A DNA stretch of 50,031 nt from HGM12587 sp964602445 (GTDB lineage: Bacteria > Bacillota > Clostridia > Lachnospirales > Lachnospiraceae). Location of the stretch: the NCBI GenBank assembly GCA_964602445.1, contig CAZRQV010000011.1:1-50031 (forward strand). Direction: 5' to 3'. The position numbers were made by a program, and so were the translations under genes. Positions 34,098-43,486 of the stretch are shown here, one piece after another. A model generated the notes under the pieces. It did no database searches. It had not been told where the DNA came from and saw only the letters and a list, made by a program, of their open reading frames with translations. Numbering within the stretch: the stretch's first letter is position 1; every line of letters begins with the position of its first letter.

Positions 34098-35750
34098 ATG
34101 ATGGAAAGAAAAAATGTGTTGCTGTTAAGTATGAGTACGTTGCCATATAATATGGCGGTGCATAATTATTATTTTATAGAAAAAAATGGAGAAAGACGAG
34201 ATTTTTACGGATATTCTCAATTAGAACCGATCACAAAAATGCTGATCCGGCAATTAAATGACCAAGGGAAAAAACTGGATAAGATCGTGATCATGACTTC
34301 GTGGGAAGCATTAACAAAATTAAGTGAAAAAGTTCCCGGAAAATGTGCTGCGGTTCCGTTTTATCTGCAGCGTATTTGTGAGTTTCTATCCAATGGTAAC
34401 AATGACGATGATCAAGATCGCATTTATTTTGCAAAAATGTCTGATGCAAAGTATAAGGGTTCCAAGGAATATATGGAGCAAGTCAAGTCGTATTTATCAA
34501 AGTACGCGTTTTCTGGTGACGCAGATACGATTTCTCTGAATGATATTTCGGTAGATATTGTGAAGCTTTATGAGGAAGGAACAGGGACTAAAAAAGAAGA
34601 AATTAAGATTTTCTTTGAAGTTATCGATTGTATTAAATCCGTAGGTGATGATATCAACCTATATCTGGATATGCAGGGGGGAGACCGTAATGCCATTGCA
34701 CAGATGAATGCCATCGTCAATCTTCTGGAAGATCAGGGTGTAAGGACGGAAGCAAGATATGCTATTCAATATGATTCTAATAAGGTGGAACATCCAATCA
34801 ATGAAGTCAGCGAGAAATATTCGGCATATCAACTGATCGGAGCGATGCAGGCGTTTAAAAAATATGGACGAGGCCAATCCTTAATCGATTATTTTGAAAC
34901 TAAAAAAACAAATCAGGATAAGGAGGTACTTGAGGCAATTGAACATGCCTCTGATGCGATTCGCTTATGTGATATGAATGAGTTTGATAAAGCAGTTTCA
35001 AAAATCGAACAAATTAGGAAAAAAAGAGAGCACAGAAAAGAAGAAAAAAAGACGGAATTAGATATTGTATTTGAAGATATTCAAAAAGATTATGAAAAAT
35101 TATTTGGTCAAGGAAAAGGGATGTATATTGCCAAAATTAAATGGTGTTTGGAAAAAGGATTCCTTCAGCAGGCCTTGACGATTATTGAAAGTAAAATTCC
35201 GGAATATTTATATCAACGAGGAATTATTACTGTTGATATGGAAAAATCCATTAAGGGAGAAAAAAAAGAAAATGGAAGATGGCATAGTTATGAAAATACA
35301 GAAAAGAAGGTTTCGGAAATTCTGGAATCATTAAAACGTTTTCTAAAAAAAGAATATGCTGCTAATGAGCATATTGTAATTGAGCAGTTGAGCAGAGCCA
35401 ATAAAGTAGAAGGATATGAAATTTCAAAAGATTTGGAAACAGTAGAGGATCTGTTAGAGAAAAATCCACAGCAGTATGAAAAAGCAGTTCTTTTTGAAAT
35501 AAGAGAATCAAAAAAATATGAAAAGAAGCAACAGTATCTTGTCAAATATAAGATTCAAGACAAATATTTGGAAGAAAAAAAAGATGCATGTATGGCTCAT
35601 TTTCTGAAGCTTCACTGGGAGTTAAAAATGCAGCGAAATAATATCAATCACAGCAGTGACAGTGACAATAGATTTCCAAAAGAAAAACTGGAACGATATA
35701 TCAAATTTTATGTAGAGCTGGGAGAACTGCTGGAAATTGATCCAAAATAG
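34098..35750 (+). CDS. CARF-HEPN cyclic-oligoadenylate-activated RNase (Csm6/Csx1-like)
   Basis: A 550-residue ancillary effector. The N-terminal Rossmann-like CARF region (about residues 5-190) has KNVLLLSMSTLPYN, DKIVIMTSWEAL and the ligand-loop-like LYLDMQGGDRNAIAQ. A charged linker follows (about 290-320), then a helical C-terminal HEPN domain with RNNINH (R513 to H518), the Rx4-6H RNase motif. By family knowledge it would cut RNA when cOA from Cas10 binds. ATG 34098 follows AAGGAG; a GTG at 34080 is an alternative. It heads the operon with 18 nt to the next gene. Confidence 0.82.
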   Translation: MMERKNVLLLSMSTLPYNMAVHNYYFIEKNGERRDFYGYSQLEPITKMLIRQLNDQGKKLDKIVIMTSWEALTKLSEKVPGKCAAVPFYLQRICEFLSNGNNDDDQDRIYFAKMSDAKYKGSKEYMEQVKSYLSKYAFSGDADTISLNDISVDIVKLYEEGTGTKKEEIKIFFEVIDCIKSVGDDINLYLDMQGGDRNAIAQMNAIVNLLEDQGVRTEARYAIQYDSNKVEHPINEVSEKYSAYQLIGAMQAFKKYGRGQSLIDYFETKKTNQDKEVLEAIEHASDAIRLCDMNEFDKAVSKIEQIRKKREHRKEEKKTELDIVFEDIQKDYEKLFGQGKGMYIAKIKWCLEKGFLQQALTIIESKIPEYLYQRGIITVDMEKSIKGEKKENGRWHSYENTEKKVSEILESLKRFLKKEYAANEHIVIEQLSRANKVEGYEISKDLETVEDLLEKNPQQYEKAVLFEIRESKKYEKKQQYLVKYKIQDKYLEEKKDACMAHFLKLHWELKMQRNNINHSSDSDNRFPKEKLERYIKFYVELGELLEIDPK

Positions 35751-35768
35751 AAAAGGAGAGTAGAAGTG

Positions 35769-36158
35769 ATGTTTATCAATTATTCCAATCATCCTTCTGC
35801 TTCATGGGCAGAAGAGCAGTCGGCAGCGGCTAAGAGCTACGGTAAAATCTACGATGTAGCGTTTCCGGAAGTATCCGTAACAGCTTCGGAAAAGGAAATT
35901 GAAAAAATGGCAGAAGAACAATTAGAACGACTGCAGAAAATAGCAGAAAAAAATGGATATGATCTGAATCAGACGATGATCATGTGTCAGGGAGAATTTT
36001 CCCTGACCTATGCCGTGATCACAAGATTAAAGAAAAAATATCCGGACTGTAAAGTTGTTTGTGCCATTTCCAAAAGAGAAGTTACGGAAGAACAAAAAGA
36101 TGGTTGTAACGTAAAAACTGTCAGATTCCGTTTTTGTGGATTTCGAGAATATATTTAA
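35769..36158 (+). CDS. Small Csx15-like protein, candidate ring nuclease
   Basis: A 129-residue single-domain protein beginning MFINYSNHPSASWAEEQ, with strands and helices in Rossmann-like order (MIMCQGEFSLTYAVITRL, KVVCAISKREV) and ending VRFRFCGFREYI. The N-S/T-N/G-H-P start and size recall Csx15-type CRISPR accessory proteins, a group linked to degradation of cyclic oligoadenylates. Assignment from memory of the family pattern only. It sits between the CARF-HEPN gene and cas10, where an off-switch would be useful. Confidence 0.5.
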   Translation: MFINYSNHPSASWAEEQSAAAKSYGKIYDVAFPEVSVTASEKEIEKMAEEQLERLQKIAEKNGYDLNQTMIMCQGEFSLTYAVITRLKKKYPDCKVVCAISKREVTEEQKDGCNVKTVRFRFCGFREYI

Positions 36159-36179
36159 ATACATTTAGGGGGGAAGTTT

Positions 36180-37757
36180 ATGCGGGAAGAACTAAAAAGT
36201 AAAGAAGTTCTGGCAATGTATGATGTCCGCGGAATTCAAAATTATATTTTCCGTACCAACAGGATTAAAGAGATTGTAGGTGCTTCAGTTCTGGTAGAAA
36301 ATATTATTTTGGATGGTTTCCGGTCAATCATTGATAGAATGGAATTAGAAAAAACAAAGTATCTGATAGATTGGGAAAACGATGATGCGGAGGCTTATTT
36401 GAAGGATCGGGAGATTCAGATGCAGGTACTTTTTATCGGCGGTGGAAATGCATTTGTACTGTTTCGTCAGGGAAGTGAATGTGAAAAGTTCAATAAAAAA
36501 CTGGCGAAATATGTGCTGGAGCATACGTATTCACTTCAATTATCGGTAGCAGTCGTGGAAAAAACAGAAAGTTATGCCAAGGATTATGCTCGGATTAATG
36601 GGAATATGATCGAGATAAAAGCAGTTATGCCAAGCAGTAAACCGATGGGAGCCTTTCCTTTTATGGCTGTGGATACGGTAACAGGATTTCCACTGGTAGA
36701 AAAGAATCCATATAAAAAAGAGGAATATGTGTGTCGGGAATCGTTGCTAAAATTGCAGCACTATCAAAAATCAGAAGATAAAAGAGATGATCTTCTGGAT
36801 CATTTGGTTAAAGAAAAAGGGGAAAGCAGTTTTCTGGCAATGATCCATATTGATGGCAACAATATGGGAAAACGGATCAAAAAGATCATGGAACATAAAA
36901 CAACCTATGCAGATGCAGTGAAAGCGATGCGTATAATTTCTAAAAATCTGAAAAGTGCATTTGAAGAAGCATTTGAAATTACCGGTAAGTATATTGACGA
37001 AAGAAAAGAACAGATCAAGCCGGGATATGATGGAAAAATGTATCGAAAACTGATTTTGGCCGGAGATGATATCACTTTTATCTGTAATGCAATGGTAGCA
37101 ATGGAAGCAGTGAAAGTATTTTTACAGAAGGTCTCTGAAAAAGTAATGTATCGAGAGGAAACATTAAGTGAATTGGAAAATCAGCGGGAATATGGTTTGT
37201 CGGCTTGTGCCGGTATTGCATATTTTCGCAGCCATTTCCCGTTCCGCAGTGCATATGAAGTAGCAGAAGCCTGCTGCTCCTCAGCGAAAAAACGTGCCAA
37301 AGAAAAAGAACATCGTGCAGGCGGAGAAGCAGAAGGTGCGATCGGATGTTATCTGGATTTTCAGATCTGTAATCATATGAAAACGATGAATCTGAAAGAA
37401 CATCGGATAAAAAATTATCAATTTGTGGATCGGACAGGTAAGATGGTCTATCGGCCGTATTTTGTATCGGCGACCGTGAATGAAGAAATCAACGATCTGA
37501 ATACAAGAAATTCAAAGTATGATATTGATCTGATCTTTTTTAAGAATCTGAAATGTTTTCAGGCGCAGGAAACCAGCAGAAATAAAATGAAAAAGTTAAG
37601 AAATGCATATGCCTTCGGAATAGATGAAGTGGAAAAGACAGAAACATTTCTAAATTCCAGACAGGTACTCTTTCCAGAAGGAACCATGCGGGAAACCTGG
37701 TATGATGCACTGGAAATGATGGATCTTTGTATACTGGAGAAAGGAGAGAAAGCATGA
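36180..37757 (+). CDS. cas10: Cas10, HD-less large subunit with AGDD palm motif
   Basis: A 525-residue signature subunit of type III effectors. It starts directly in the first palm domain (AMYDVRGIQNYIFRTN), with no N-terminal HD nuclease, so DNA cleavage by Cas10 is not expected. Palm 2 begins at FLAMIHIDGNNMGK, and the cyclase motif is AGDD at residues 294-297 (normally GGDD); both metal-binding aspartates are kept. It should still make cyclic oligoadenylate, which fits the CARF-HEPN neighbour. RBS AGGGGGG. The 3' end overlaps the next gene by ATGA. Confidence 0.9.
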   Translation: MREELKSKEVLAMYDVRGIQNYIFRTNRIKEIVGASVLVENIILDGFRSIIDRMELEKTKYLIDWENDDAEAYLKDREIQMQVLFIGGGNAFVLFRQGSECEKFNKKLAKYVLEHTYSLQLSVAVVEKTESYAKDYARINGNMIEIKAVMPSSKPMGAFPFMAVDTVTGFPLVEKNPYKKEEYVCRESLLKLQHYQKSEDKRDDLLDHLVKEKGESSFLAMIHIDGNNMGKRIKKIMEHKTTYADAVKAMRIISKNLKSAFEEAFEITGKYIDERKEQIKPGYDGKMYRKLILAGDDITFICNAMVAMEAVKVFLQKVSEKVMYREETLSELENQREYGLSACAGIAYFRSHFPFRSAYEVAEACCSSAKKRAKEKEHRAGGEAEGAIGCYLDFQICNHMKTMNLKEHRIKNYQFVDRTGKMVYRPYFVSATVNEEINDLNTRNSKYDIDLIFFKNLKCFQAQETSRNKMKKLRNAYAFGIDEVEKTETFLNSRQVLFPEGTMRETWYDALEMMDLCILEKGEKA

Positions 37758-39868
37758 AAATAGATATCATTCTGAAAAGTGACCTTTGTACTTCTTCAGG
37801 CGAAAATTATAATGCTGCTCTGGATCTGGATGTAGTATATGACGAATATGGATTTCCTTACATACCGGCAAAAAGACTGAAAGGTCTGATTCGAGAAGCT
37901 GCATTAGAATTGGTGGAATTTGGGATTTTCAAAAAAGTAGATTACGACTTTTTATTTGGTCTGGAAGGAATAAAACATACAGCGTTTATGCTGGATGATG
38001 CCTATCTGGAAAAACACACGCAGTATGTGGAAGATCTGAAAAGATGTACCGAACCGATGATAAAACATCAGCAAAGAGTATTGAATCAATACACCTATAC
38101 CAGAACTCAGACGGCACTGACACCGGAAGGTACTGCGAAAGAAAATAGTCTTCGTACCTTTCGAGTTGTCAATCGTGGATTGAAATTTACGGCAAATCTG
38201 AGTTTGGTGAAGACACTTACAGAAACACAGAAAGAATTGCTAAAAGCTGCTGTTTCTATGGTAAAACATATCGGAATGAACAGAACCAGAGGTTTAGGAA
38301 TGGTAGAAATGAAGCTTTTGCCGAAAGATAAAAATGGTACATCTTCAGGCGAAAATAAAAAAGAATTTGAAATTCATGAGCAGAATCAGATTTTATATAA
38401 GATTCATCTGAAAGGACCAGTTCTTTGTAAAACAGCTGAAGGAAATCAGGAAAAGACCGATGAATACATTTCCGGAGATAAAATTCTTGGAATTTTTGCA
38501 GGATGGATGACAAAAGAAGAATTTTCTGATTTTATGGGACGTGGAATAAGAAAAGCAAAAGAACTGATCGTATCAAATGCCTATCTTTATAAAGATGGAA
38601 AACGTTGTCTGCCGATACCGGCTTCCTATCAAAAGAAAAAAGATCAGGAGTTTGAAAAGGGAGAAATACTTTTGAAAGATCTGCTGATTGGAAAACCGGA
38701 CAGGGAACAGAGAACCCCCTTTGGCGGCGGTTTTATATCAGAAGACGGTTATTTTGGAGAAGTAGAGACACAGATTTCCTATCACCATAAACGTCCGGAA
38801 AATAAGGCCATCGGCCGTGCAGACGGGAATGAGGAATCTTCATTCTATCAGTTGAGAAGTCTCTGTAAAGATCAGGAATTTTCCGGATATATGTTAGCAG
38901 ATCGGGAACAGGCAGAAAAAATTGTGAAACTGCTGAAAGAACATCGGGAAATCAGAATCGGAAATAGCAAGTATACAGAATACGGAAATGCGGTGATCGA
39001 GATTTTAGATATAAAACCGGTTCAGGAGCAGAAAACAGCAGCAAAAGAATTTGTCTTAAAATTAAACGCCGCAGTCCTTCTTTATAATGACTATGGAATG
39101 CCTTCTTCAGATGCAGATACACTGTTATCCTATCTGGAAGAACAGCTTGGCATCGAAAAAGGAGTTTTAGAGATTAGAAAGCGTTTCGTACGTTATGAAG
39201 AGATTGGTGGTTTTCAGGTAACCTGGCATCGAAGAAAACAGAAATTTACAGCTTTGGGAAAAGGTTCGGTATTTCTGATCAGCTGTAAAAAAAATGATTC
39301 TGTGGAGCTGCCGGATACACTATTTCTCGGAGAACGTGTATCAGAAGGCTATGGAGAAGCAGCGATTCTTCGGGAATATCCAGAAGAAGTTCTGGTCAGA
39401 AAAGCGGGAAATCCTGTTACGACCTTAAAAGAAGAATATCAGACAGATCTGGTTCCAAACCTGCTGATCGTTCAGAGAAATCTGGAACTGAAAGAAAACG
39501 CAAGGAGAATTGCAGATCAGTGGATTGATCAATTTGCTGAAAATCAGGAAATGACAGCGGTTTTAGGAAAATTAATTCTTTTGAAGAAGACCGTTTCGAC
39601 TTTCGAAGAAATGAAACAACAGGTTGAAGGAATTGAAAGCAAGAAGAAAAAAGAACTGACAAACAAAATTTTGTCTAAAATTGAAAAATGCACAGAAGAT
39701 ATTCAGGAACGTTTCAGCACAGAATCTGGTGAAATTGAACAAGAACAATTAAGAAAAAAAGCAGAAGAATTGTTTTATAAAGTAGTACTTCCGGAATATT
39801 TGTCACAGTTGAAATATTTGTTAAAAACCATGAATCTGGACAAAGTACAAAAGGAGGGAGAATCATGA
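37754..39868 (+). CDS. Cas7-Cas5(Csx10)-helical (Cas11-like) fusion subunit
   Basis: A 704-residue fused RAMP protein. Residues 1-190 are a Cas7 domain with D24 in LDLDVVYDEYG (equivalent to the Csm3 cutting aspartate), YIPAKRLKGLIR and the glycine loop NRTRGLGMV. Residues about 210-545 resemble Csx10/Cas5 (DEYISGDKILGIFAG, RIGNSKYTEYGNAVIEI, GERVSEGYGEAAIL). About 555-704 is purely helical and charged, as expected for a fused Cas11 small subunit. This order matches the Cas7-Cas5-Cas11 subunit of Synechocystis III-D2. Overlaps cas10 and the next gene by 4 nt each. Confidence 0.82.
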   Translation: MKIDIILKSDLCTSSGENYNAALDLDVVYDEYGFPYIPAKRLKGLIREAALELVEFGIFKKVDYDFLFGLEGIKHTAFMLDDAYLEKHTQYVEDLKRCTEPMIKHQQRVLNQYTYTRTQTALTPEGTAKENSLRTFRVVNRGLKFTANLSLVKTLTETQKELLKAAVSMVKHIGMNRTRGLGMVEMKLLPKDKNGTSSGENKKEFEIHEQNQILYKIHLKGPVLCKTAEGNQEKTDEYISGDKILGIFAGWMTKEEFSDFMGRGIRKAKELIVSNAYLYKDGKRCLPIPASYQKKKDQEFEKGEILLKDLLIGKPDREQRTPFGGGFISEDGYFGEVETQISYHHKRPENKAIGRADGNEESSFYQLRSLCKDQEFSGYMLADREQAEKIVKLLKEHREIRIGNSKYTEYGNAVIEILDIKPVQEQKTAAKEFVLKLNAAVLLYNDYGMPSSDADTLLSYLEEQLGIEKGVLEIRKRFVRYEEIGGFQVTWHRRKQKFTALGKGSVFLISCKKNDSVELPDTLFLGERVSEGYGEAAILREYPEEVLVRKAGNPVTTLKEEYQTDLVPNLLIVQRNLELKENARRIADQWIDQFAENQEMTAVLGKLILLKKTVSTFEEMKQQVEGIESKKKKELTNKILSKIEKCTEDIQERFSTESGEIEQEQLRKKAEELFYKVVLPEYLSQLKYLLKTMNLDKVQKEGES

Positions 39869-41142
39869 AAAACCCAGTGATTAAAAAGAAGGTTTATTTG
39901 ATAGAAGCAGAGCTGGCTTCTCCTTTATGTATTTCTAGTGGTGACGGAGAACTGACCGATCAGGATGTGATCAAAGATGCAGAAGGAAGACCGTTTATTC
40001 CGGGAAGTTCTTTGGCAGGAGCGATGCGGGGATATTTGCAGAAAGCCTCAAACGAAGATTGTATTTTCGGATATGAAAAGAAAAAGGCAATTGGACGAAT
40101 GAGTTCGGTCTATGTATCTGATTTCACCTTTTTAAATGTTCCGGTGCTAAATGTACGTGACAATGTCGCATTAAGTGATCGAAAAACAGCAATTACCGGC
40201 GCTAAATTTGACATGGAAGTGATTGACACCGGTGCGAAGGGGTATTTTTATCTGGAAATGGTCATTCGCGGTAAAGATTTAGAAAAAAAGATGAATCAGC
40301 AGATTCAGGAAGTATTCGCCGGATGGAAACAGGAAGCAATCCGTCTGGGTACCAAAAAGACCAGAGGATATGGTAATTTAAAGTTGACTTCTGTCAGAGA
40401 AAAAATATTTGATCAAACGAATATTTTACAATATGCAGATGTATATCAGCATGAAAAATGTGATGAAATTTTTTATGAAAATTCGATTTTGGAGAAAATC
40501 AATGAAAACAGCAGTTCCAGATATATTACATTAATGCTGCCGTTAAAACAGTGCGGAGGAATCAGTATCCGTCAATACGGGGTGAAGAAAGGGGAACCGG
40601 ATTTTGTCCAGTTGACTGCTGCAGGTCAAGCGGTTATTCCGGGAACCAGTATCGCAGGAGCAGTTCGTCATAGGATGAAAGAGTTTTTAAAACAATGGAA
40701 CAGTAATAATGCAGAAGAGATTATCGATGGGATTTTTGGTCTGGTAAAAGGGAAAGAAGCACGTAAATCTCCGGTGATCTTTGATGAATGTGTATTGGAA
40801 GGTGCAAGAGCACTTACGATGGTGCGGAATGGGATCAGTCGATTTGAAGCGGGAACAAAAGACGGGGCGTTATTTAAAGAAGTATCTTATGTGGATGGAA
40901 CTGCAAATCTGAAGATCAGAATAGAGCAGTGTAAAGAAGCACCGGCCATAATCGGTTTTTTACTTCCGGTATTAAAGGATTTGGAAAATGGTTATTTGGC
41001 AGTCGGAGGACAGACGGCAGTGGGACGCGGACTGTTCGAAGGGATAGGAAAGCTTCAGATGACAGGTACTGTATACACAGAGAAACAATGCTTGAAAGAA
41101 GCCTACATCGTTTTAAAACGAAAGGAGAAGACAGATGCTTAA
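39865..41142 (+). CDS. Tandem Cas7 protein (Cas7-2x)
   Basis: A 425-residue protein with two Cas7/RAMP domains. The first (about 8-178) has SSGDGELTDQDVIKD with candidate catalytic D32, FIPGSSLAGAMRG and the loop TKKTRGYGNL. The second (about 213-400) has GGISIRQYG, VIPGTSIAGAVRHR and the loop QTAVGRGLFEG. In III-D2 complexes the Cas7-2x subunit supplies two backbone positions and target-RNA cleavage. The second domain lacks an obvious equivalent of D32. Overlaps its neighbours by 4 and 8 nt. Confidence 0.85.
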   Translation: MKNPVIKKKVYLIEAELASPLCISSGDGELTDQDVIKDAEGRPFIPGSSLAGAMRGYLQKASNEDCIFGYEKKKAIGRMSSVYVSDFTFLNVPVLNVRDNVALSDRKTAITGAKFDMEVIDTGAKGYFYLEMVIRGKDLEKKMNQQIQEVFAGWKQEAIRLGTKKTRGYGNLKLTSVREKIFDQTNILQYADVYQHEKCDEIFYENSILEKINENSSSRYITLMLPLKQCGGISIRQYGVKKGEPDFVQLTAAGQAVIPGTSIAGAVRHRMKEFLKQWNSNNAEEIIDGIFGLVKGKEARKSPVIFDECVLEGARALTMVRNGISRFEAGTKDGALFKEVSYVDGTANLKIRIEQCKEAPAIIGFLLPVLKDLENGYLAVGGQTAVGRGLFEGIGKLQMTGTVYTEKQCLKEAYIVLKRKEKTDA

Positions 41143-41509
41143 TATAGAAAATGCACCGGAACATGGAACTATTTATGCAGTATATGTCGATAGAATCGTC
41201 TATGAATCCTATGAAAGAAAAGAAGAATTAACAGGATATCTGTCAGAAGAAACACTTTTGGAAATGCATTTGTTTGATAGGGAAAAAGAGCTGCGATTTC
41301 TGAAAACCAGAAATGGTGAGATCAGATGTTATGAGATTCAGGATGGTGGTTGCTATGATGATGTATATGTAGAGTGCAGTTATCTTTTAGGAACAGAGAT
41401 TGATCAGACCGGTGATTTAGAACAAAAGATCGAAGTAGTGAATTATATTCGTTATGATGAAAATGATCTGCTGCACATCGTGAACTATCGGTTGAAGGAG
41501 GCAGAATGA
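41135..41509 (+). CDS. csx19: Csx19-like small subunit of type III-D
   Basis: A 124-residue acidic protein. The central pattern LHLFDREKELRFLKTRNGEI-RCYEIQD resembles the TIGR03984/Csx19 family found in type III-D loci. Its place between the tandem Cas7 and the Cas7 with insertion is the same as csx19 in Synechocystis III-D2. Its biochemical role is structural in known complexes. Assigned by pattern and position. Confidence 0.7.
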   Translation: MLNIENAPEHGTIYAVYVDRIVYESYERKEELTGYLSEETLLEMHLFDREKELRFLKTRNGEIRCYEIQDGGCYDDVYVECSYLLGTEIDQTGDLEQKIEVVNYIRYDENDLLHIVNYRLKEAE

Positions 41510-43485
41510 TGGAAAAAAAGAAGTTTATTAACCCGTATAACTTTATCCCGCTTCCGCAGAAGAAACAGAGTGCTTATGAAGATCAAGATCGTCATACAGG
41601 CGTGATTGTCTATGAAATTACTGCTAAGACGCCATTGTTCATTCCGAATACCAGCAATGACAATGCGTTTTTATGCAAAGTCAAAGACCATAAAAGTTAT
41701 GATTTTTTCTCTTATCAGGAATTGGAAAGAGACGTAAATCACAGCAACAATCCACAGGAACCGGTCATTCCGGGAAGTGAACTTCGCGGAATGATCCGTG
41801 GAATATACGAAACACTGACCGATTCCTGTATGGTTGTATTTAATGAAGAACTTTATCCGGAACGAAGAACCAGAGATGTTTTTCAGCCAGGGTTGATTCG
41901 CAGAATAAAGGATTCGGTAACAAATGAGATTCATTATGAACTGTATAAAGCGAAAAGTTATCAGTATACCAATGCATTTGGATCTGATGAAGTGAAAAGC
42001 TATCCAGAGGGAACATTACTTTCTTTTCGGTCAGAAAAGGTAACAAAGTTAAATTCTAACAACGAAGAAATTGAGGTGGATTTGGCAGTCAATGTAAAGA
42101 AAGGTACAAAAGAGGATAATAGAACGAAGGGATATCTGATCAAAGGAGAAGCGTTTGGAAAAGAAAAGAAAAAACATTGCCACATTTTTCAGTTAAATCA
42201 AAATGGTTTCCTGCTGTCTTTGGATGATGCGATGATTAAACGATTAAAAGCAGTAATTGAATCATATCAGTCCAAGCCGAAACAGGAATTTTATTATAAA
42301 GAATATCAAAAAGAATTGGATGCTTTCTTAGGCGGTAATGAAAATGAATATTTTCCGGTACGTTATTCTTTGGTAGAAGATTATAAAGATAAAAAAAGAG
42401 AAAAACTGCTGTATTTATCTCCGGCAGCAATTACAAAAGAGATTGCGAATACTTCGTTAAAAGATATTTTGGGAAATTTAAAAAAATGCGAAATTTATCA
42501 GAAGCGTTGTCCGGCATGCGATCTTTTTGGAATGATTGGAAATGATCATAAAGAAGCCATCGGAAGTAAAGTTCGATTTTCAGATGCGAGAGTAACAGAA
42601 CAGTTTTCGTCGGAAAGATATTATGATGAAATCATAACGAGAGAAACATTAGGTGGTCCGAAATTGTCAAATCCTGAATTCTATCTGCAGAAACCCACCC
42701 CAAATGCATCGGCATGGAATTATGATTACTATATACAGGATCAGCAGATCTATCTGTACAGCAGAGCGATTCCTTTAAGAATACGTGGAAGGAAATATTA
42801 TGTACATCAGCCTAACGTACAATTTCCGAAAAATGTAAGACAAACCAATTTAAATGCGACGATTCGTCCGTTACAATCAAAAATCACATTTCAAGGAAAA
42901 GTATTTTTTGAAGATGTATCTCAAAAGCAAATTGATCAGCTTCTATGGATTTTAAACGGAGGAAGTGAAGAAGAAAGAAAGGGAAATGAACGACTGTGGT
43001 ATAAGCTTGGAAGCGGAAAACCTCTGGGATTTGGAAGTGTAGCTTTGAAAGTAATCTCCTGTCAAGAACGGAAACTTTCTTTGGAAAATGAAACATTACA
43101 ATATAAGATAGAACCATTATCAATCGTACCGAAAAGCTATGAAGAAAATCAGTTCAGCAAGAATGCAAGAGAAGATTTTATAGCAATCAATACGCCGGAT
43201 TATGCAGAAAACAGTGATGTTACCTATCCTTCTGTTGTCAGGGGAACTGTAATTGGTACAACGGTAGAAAAAGGTTTTGAATGGTTTAAAGCAAACAAAG
43301 GAAATAGAATAGCAAAACGTAAAAATTCAAAGATCCAAACGGTACTCCCATCCATTCGGGATAAGTATTTGGAACAGTACGAATTGGAAGCAAAGAAGGA
43401 TACAGAAGAAAACAAAGGAAAAAATAAAAAGGGCAGACCAAAGAAGAATTTCGGAAAAAATAATGGAAACTGTCGAAAAAAATAA
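41506..43485 (+). CDS. Cas7 with large insertion (TIGR03986-type RAMP)
   Basis: A 659-residue RAMP protein starting KKFINPYNFIPLPQKKQS, the hallmark of the TIGR03986 family. The Cas7 core motif is VIPGSELRGMIRGIYE (about residues 86-101). A lysine-rich insertion follows (about 180-320). The KRCPACDLFGMIG metal-binding thumb recalls Csm3/Cmr4, and the glycine loop is SGKPLGFGSVAL. The tail is very basic (KNKKGRPKKNFGKNNG), possibly RNA-binding. It is the last effector gene; the leader of array 1 begins immediately after its stop. Confidence 0.83.
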   Translation: MMEKKKFINPYNFIPLPQKKQSAYEDQDRHTGVIVYEITAKTPLFIPNTSNDNAFLCKVKDHKSYDFFSYQELERDVNHSNNPQEPVIPGSELRGMIRGIYETLTDSCMVVFNEELYPERRTRDVFQPGLIRRIKDSVTNEIHYELYKAKSYQYTNAFGSDEVKSYPEGTLLSFRSEKVTKLNSNNEEIEVDLAVNVKKGTKEDNRTKGYLIKGEAFGKEKKKHCHIFQLNQNGFLLSLDDAMIKRLKAVIESYQSKPKQEFYYKEYQKELDAFLGGNENEYFPVRYSLVEDYKDKKREKLLYLSPAAITKEIANTSLKDILGNLKKCEIYQKRCPACDLFGMIGNDHKEAIGSKVRFSDARVTEQFSSERYYDEIITRETLGGPKLSNPEFYLQKPTPNASAWNYDYYIQDQQIYLYSRAIPLRIRGRKYYVHQPNVQFPKNVRQTNLNATIRPLQSKITFQGKVFFEDVSQKQIDQLLWILNGGSEEERKGNERLWYKLGSGKPLGFGSVALKVISCQERKLSLENETLQYKIEPLSIVPKSYEENQFSKNAREDFIAINTPDYAENSDVTYPSVVRGTVIGTTVEKGFEWFKANKGNRIAKRKNSKIQTVLPSIRDKYLEQYELEAKKDTEENKGKNKKGRPKKNFGKNNGNCRKK

Positions 43486-43486
43486 A

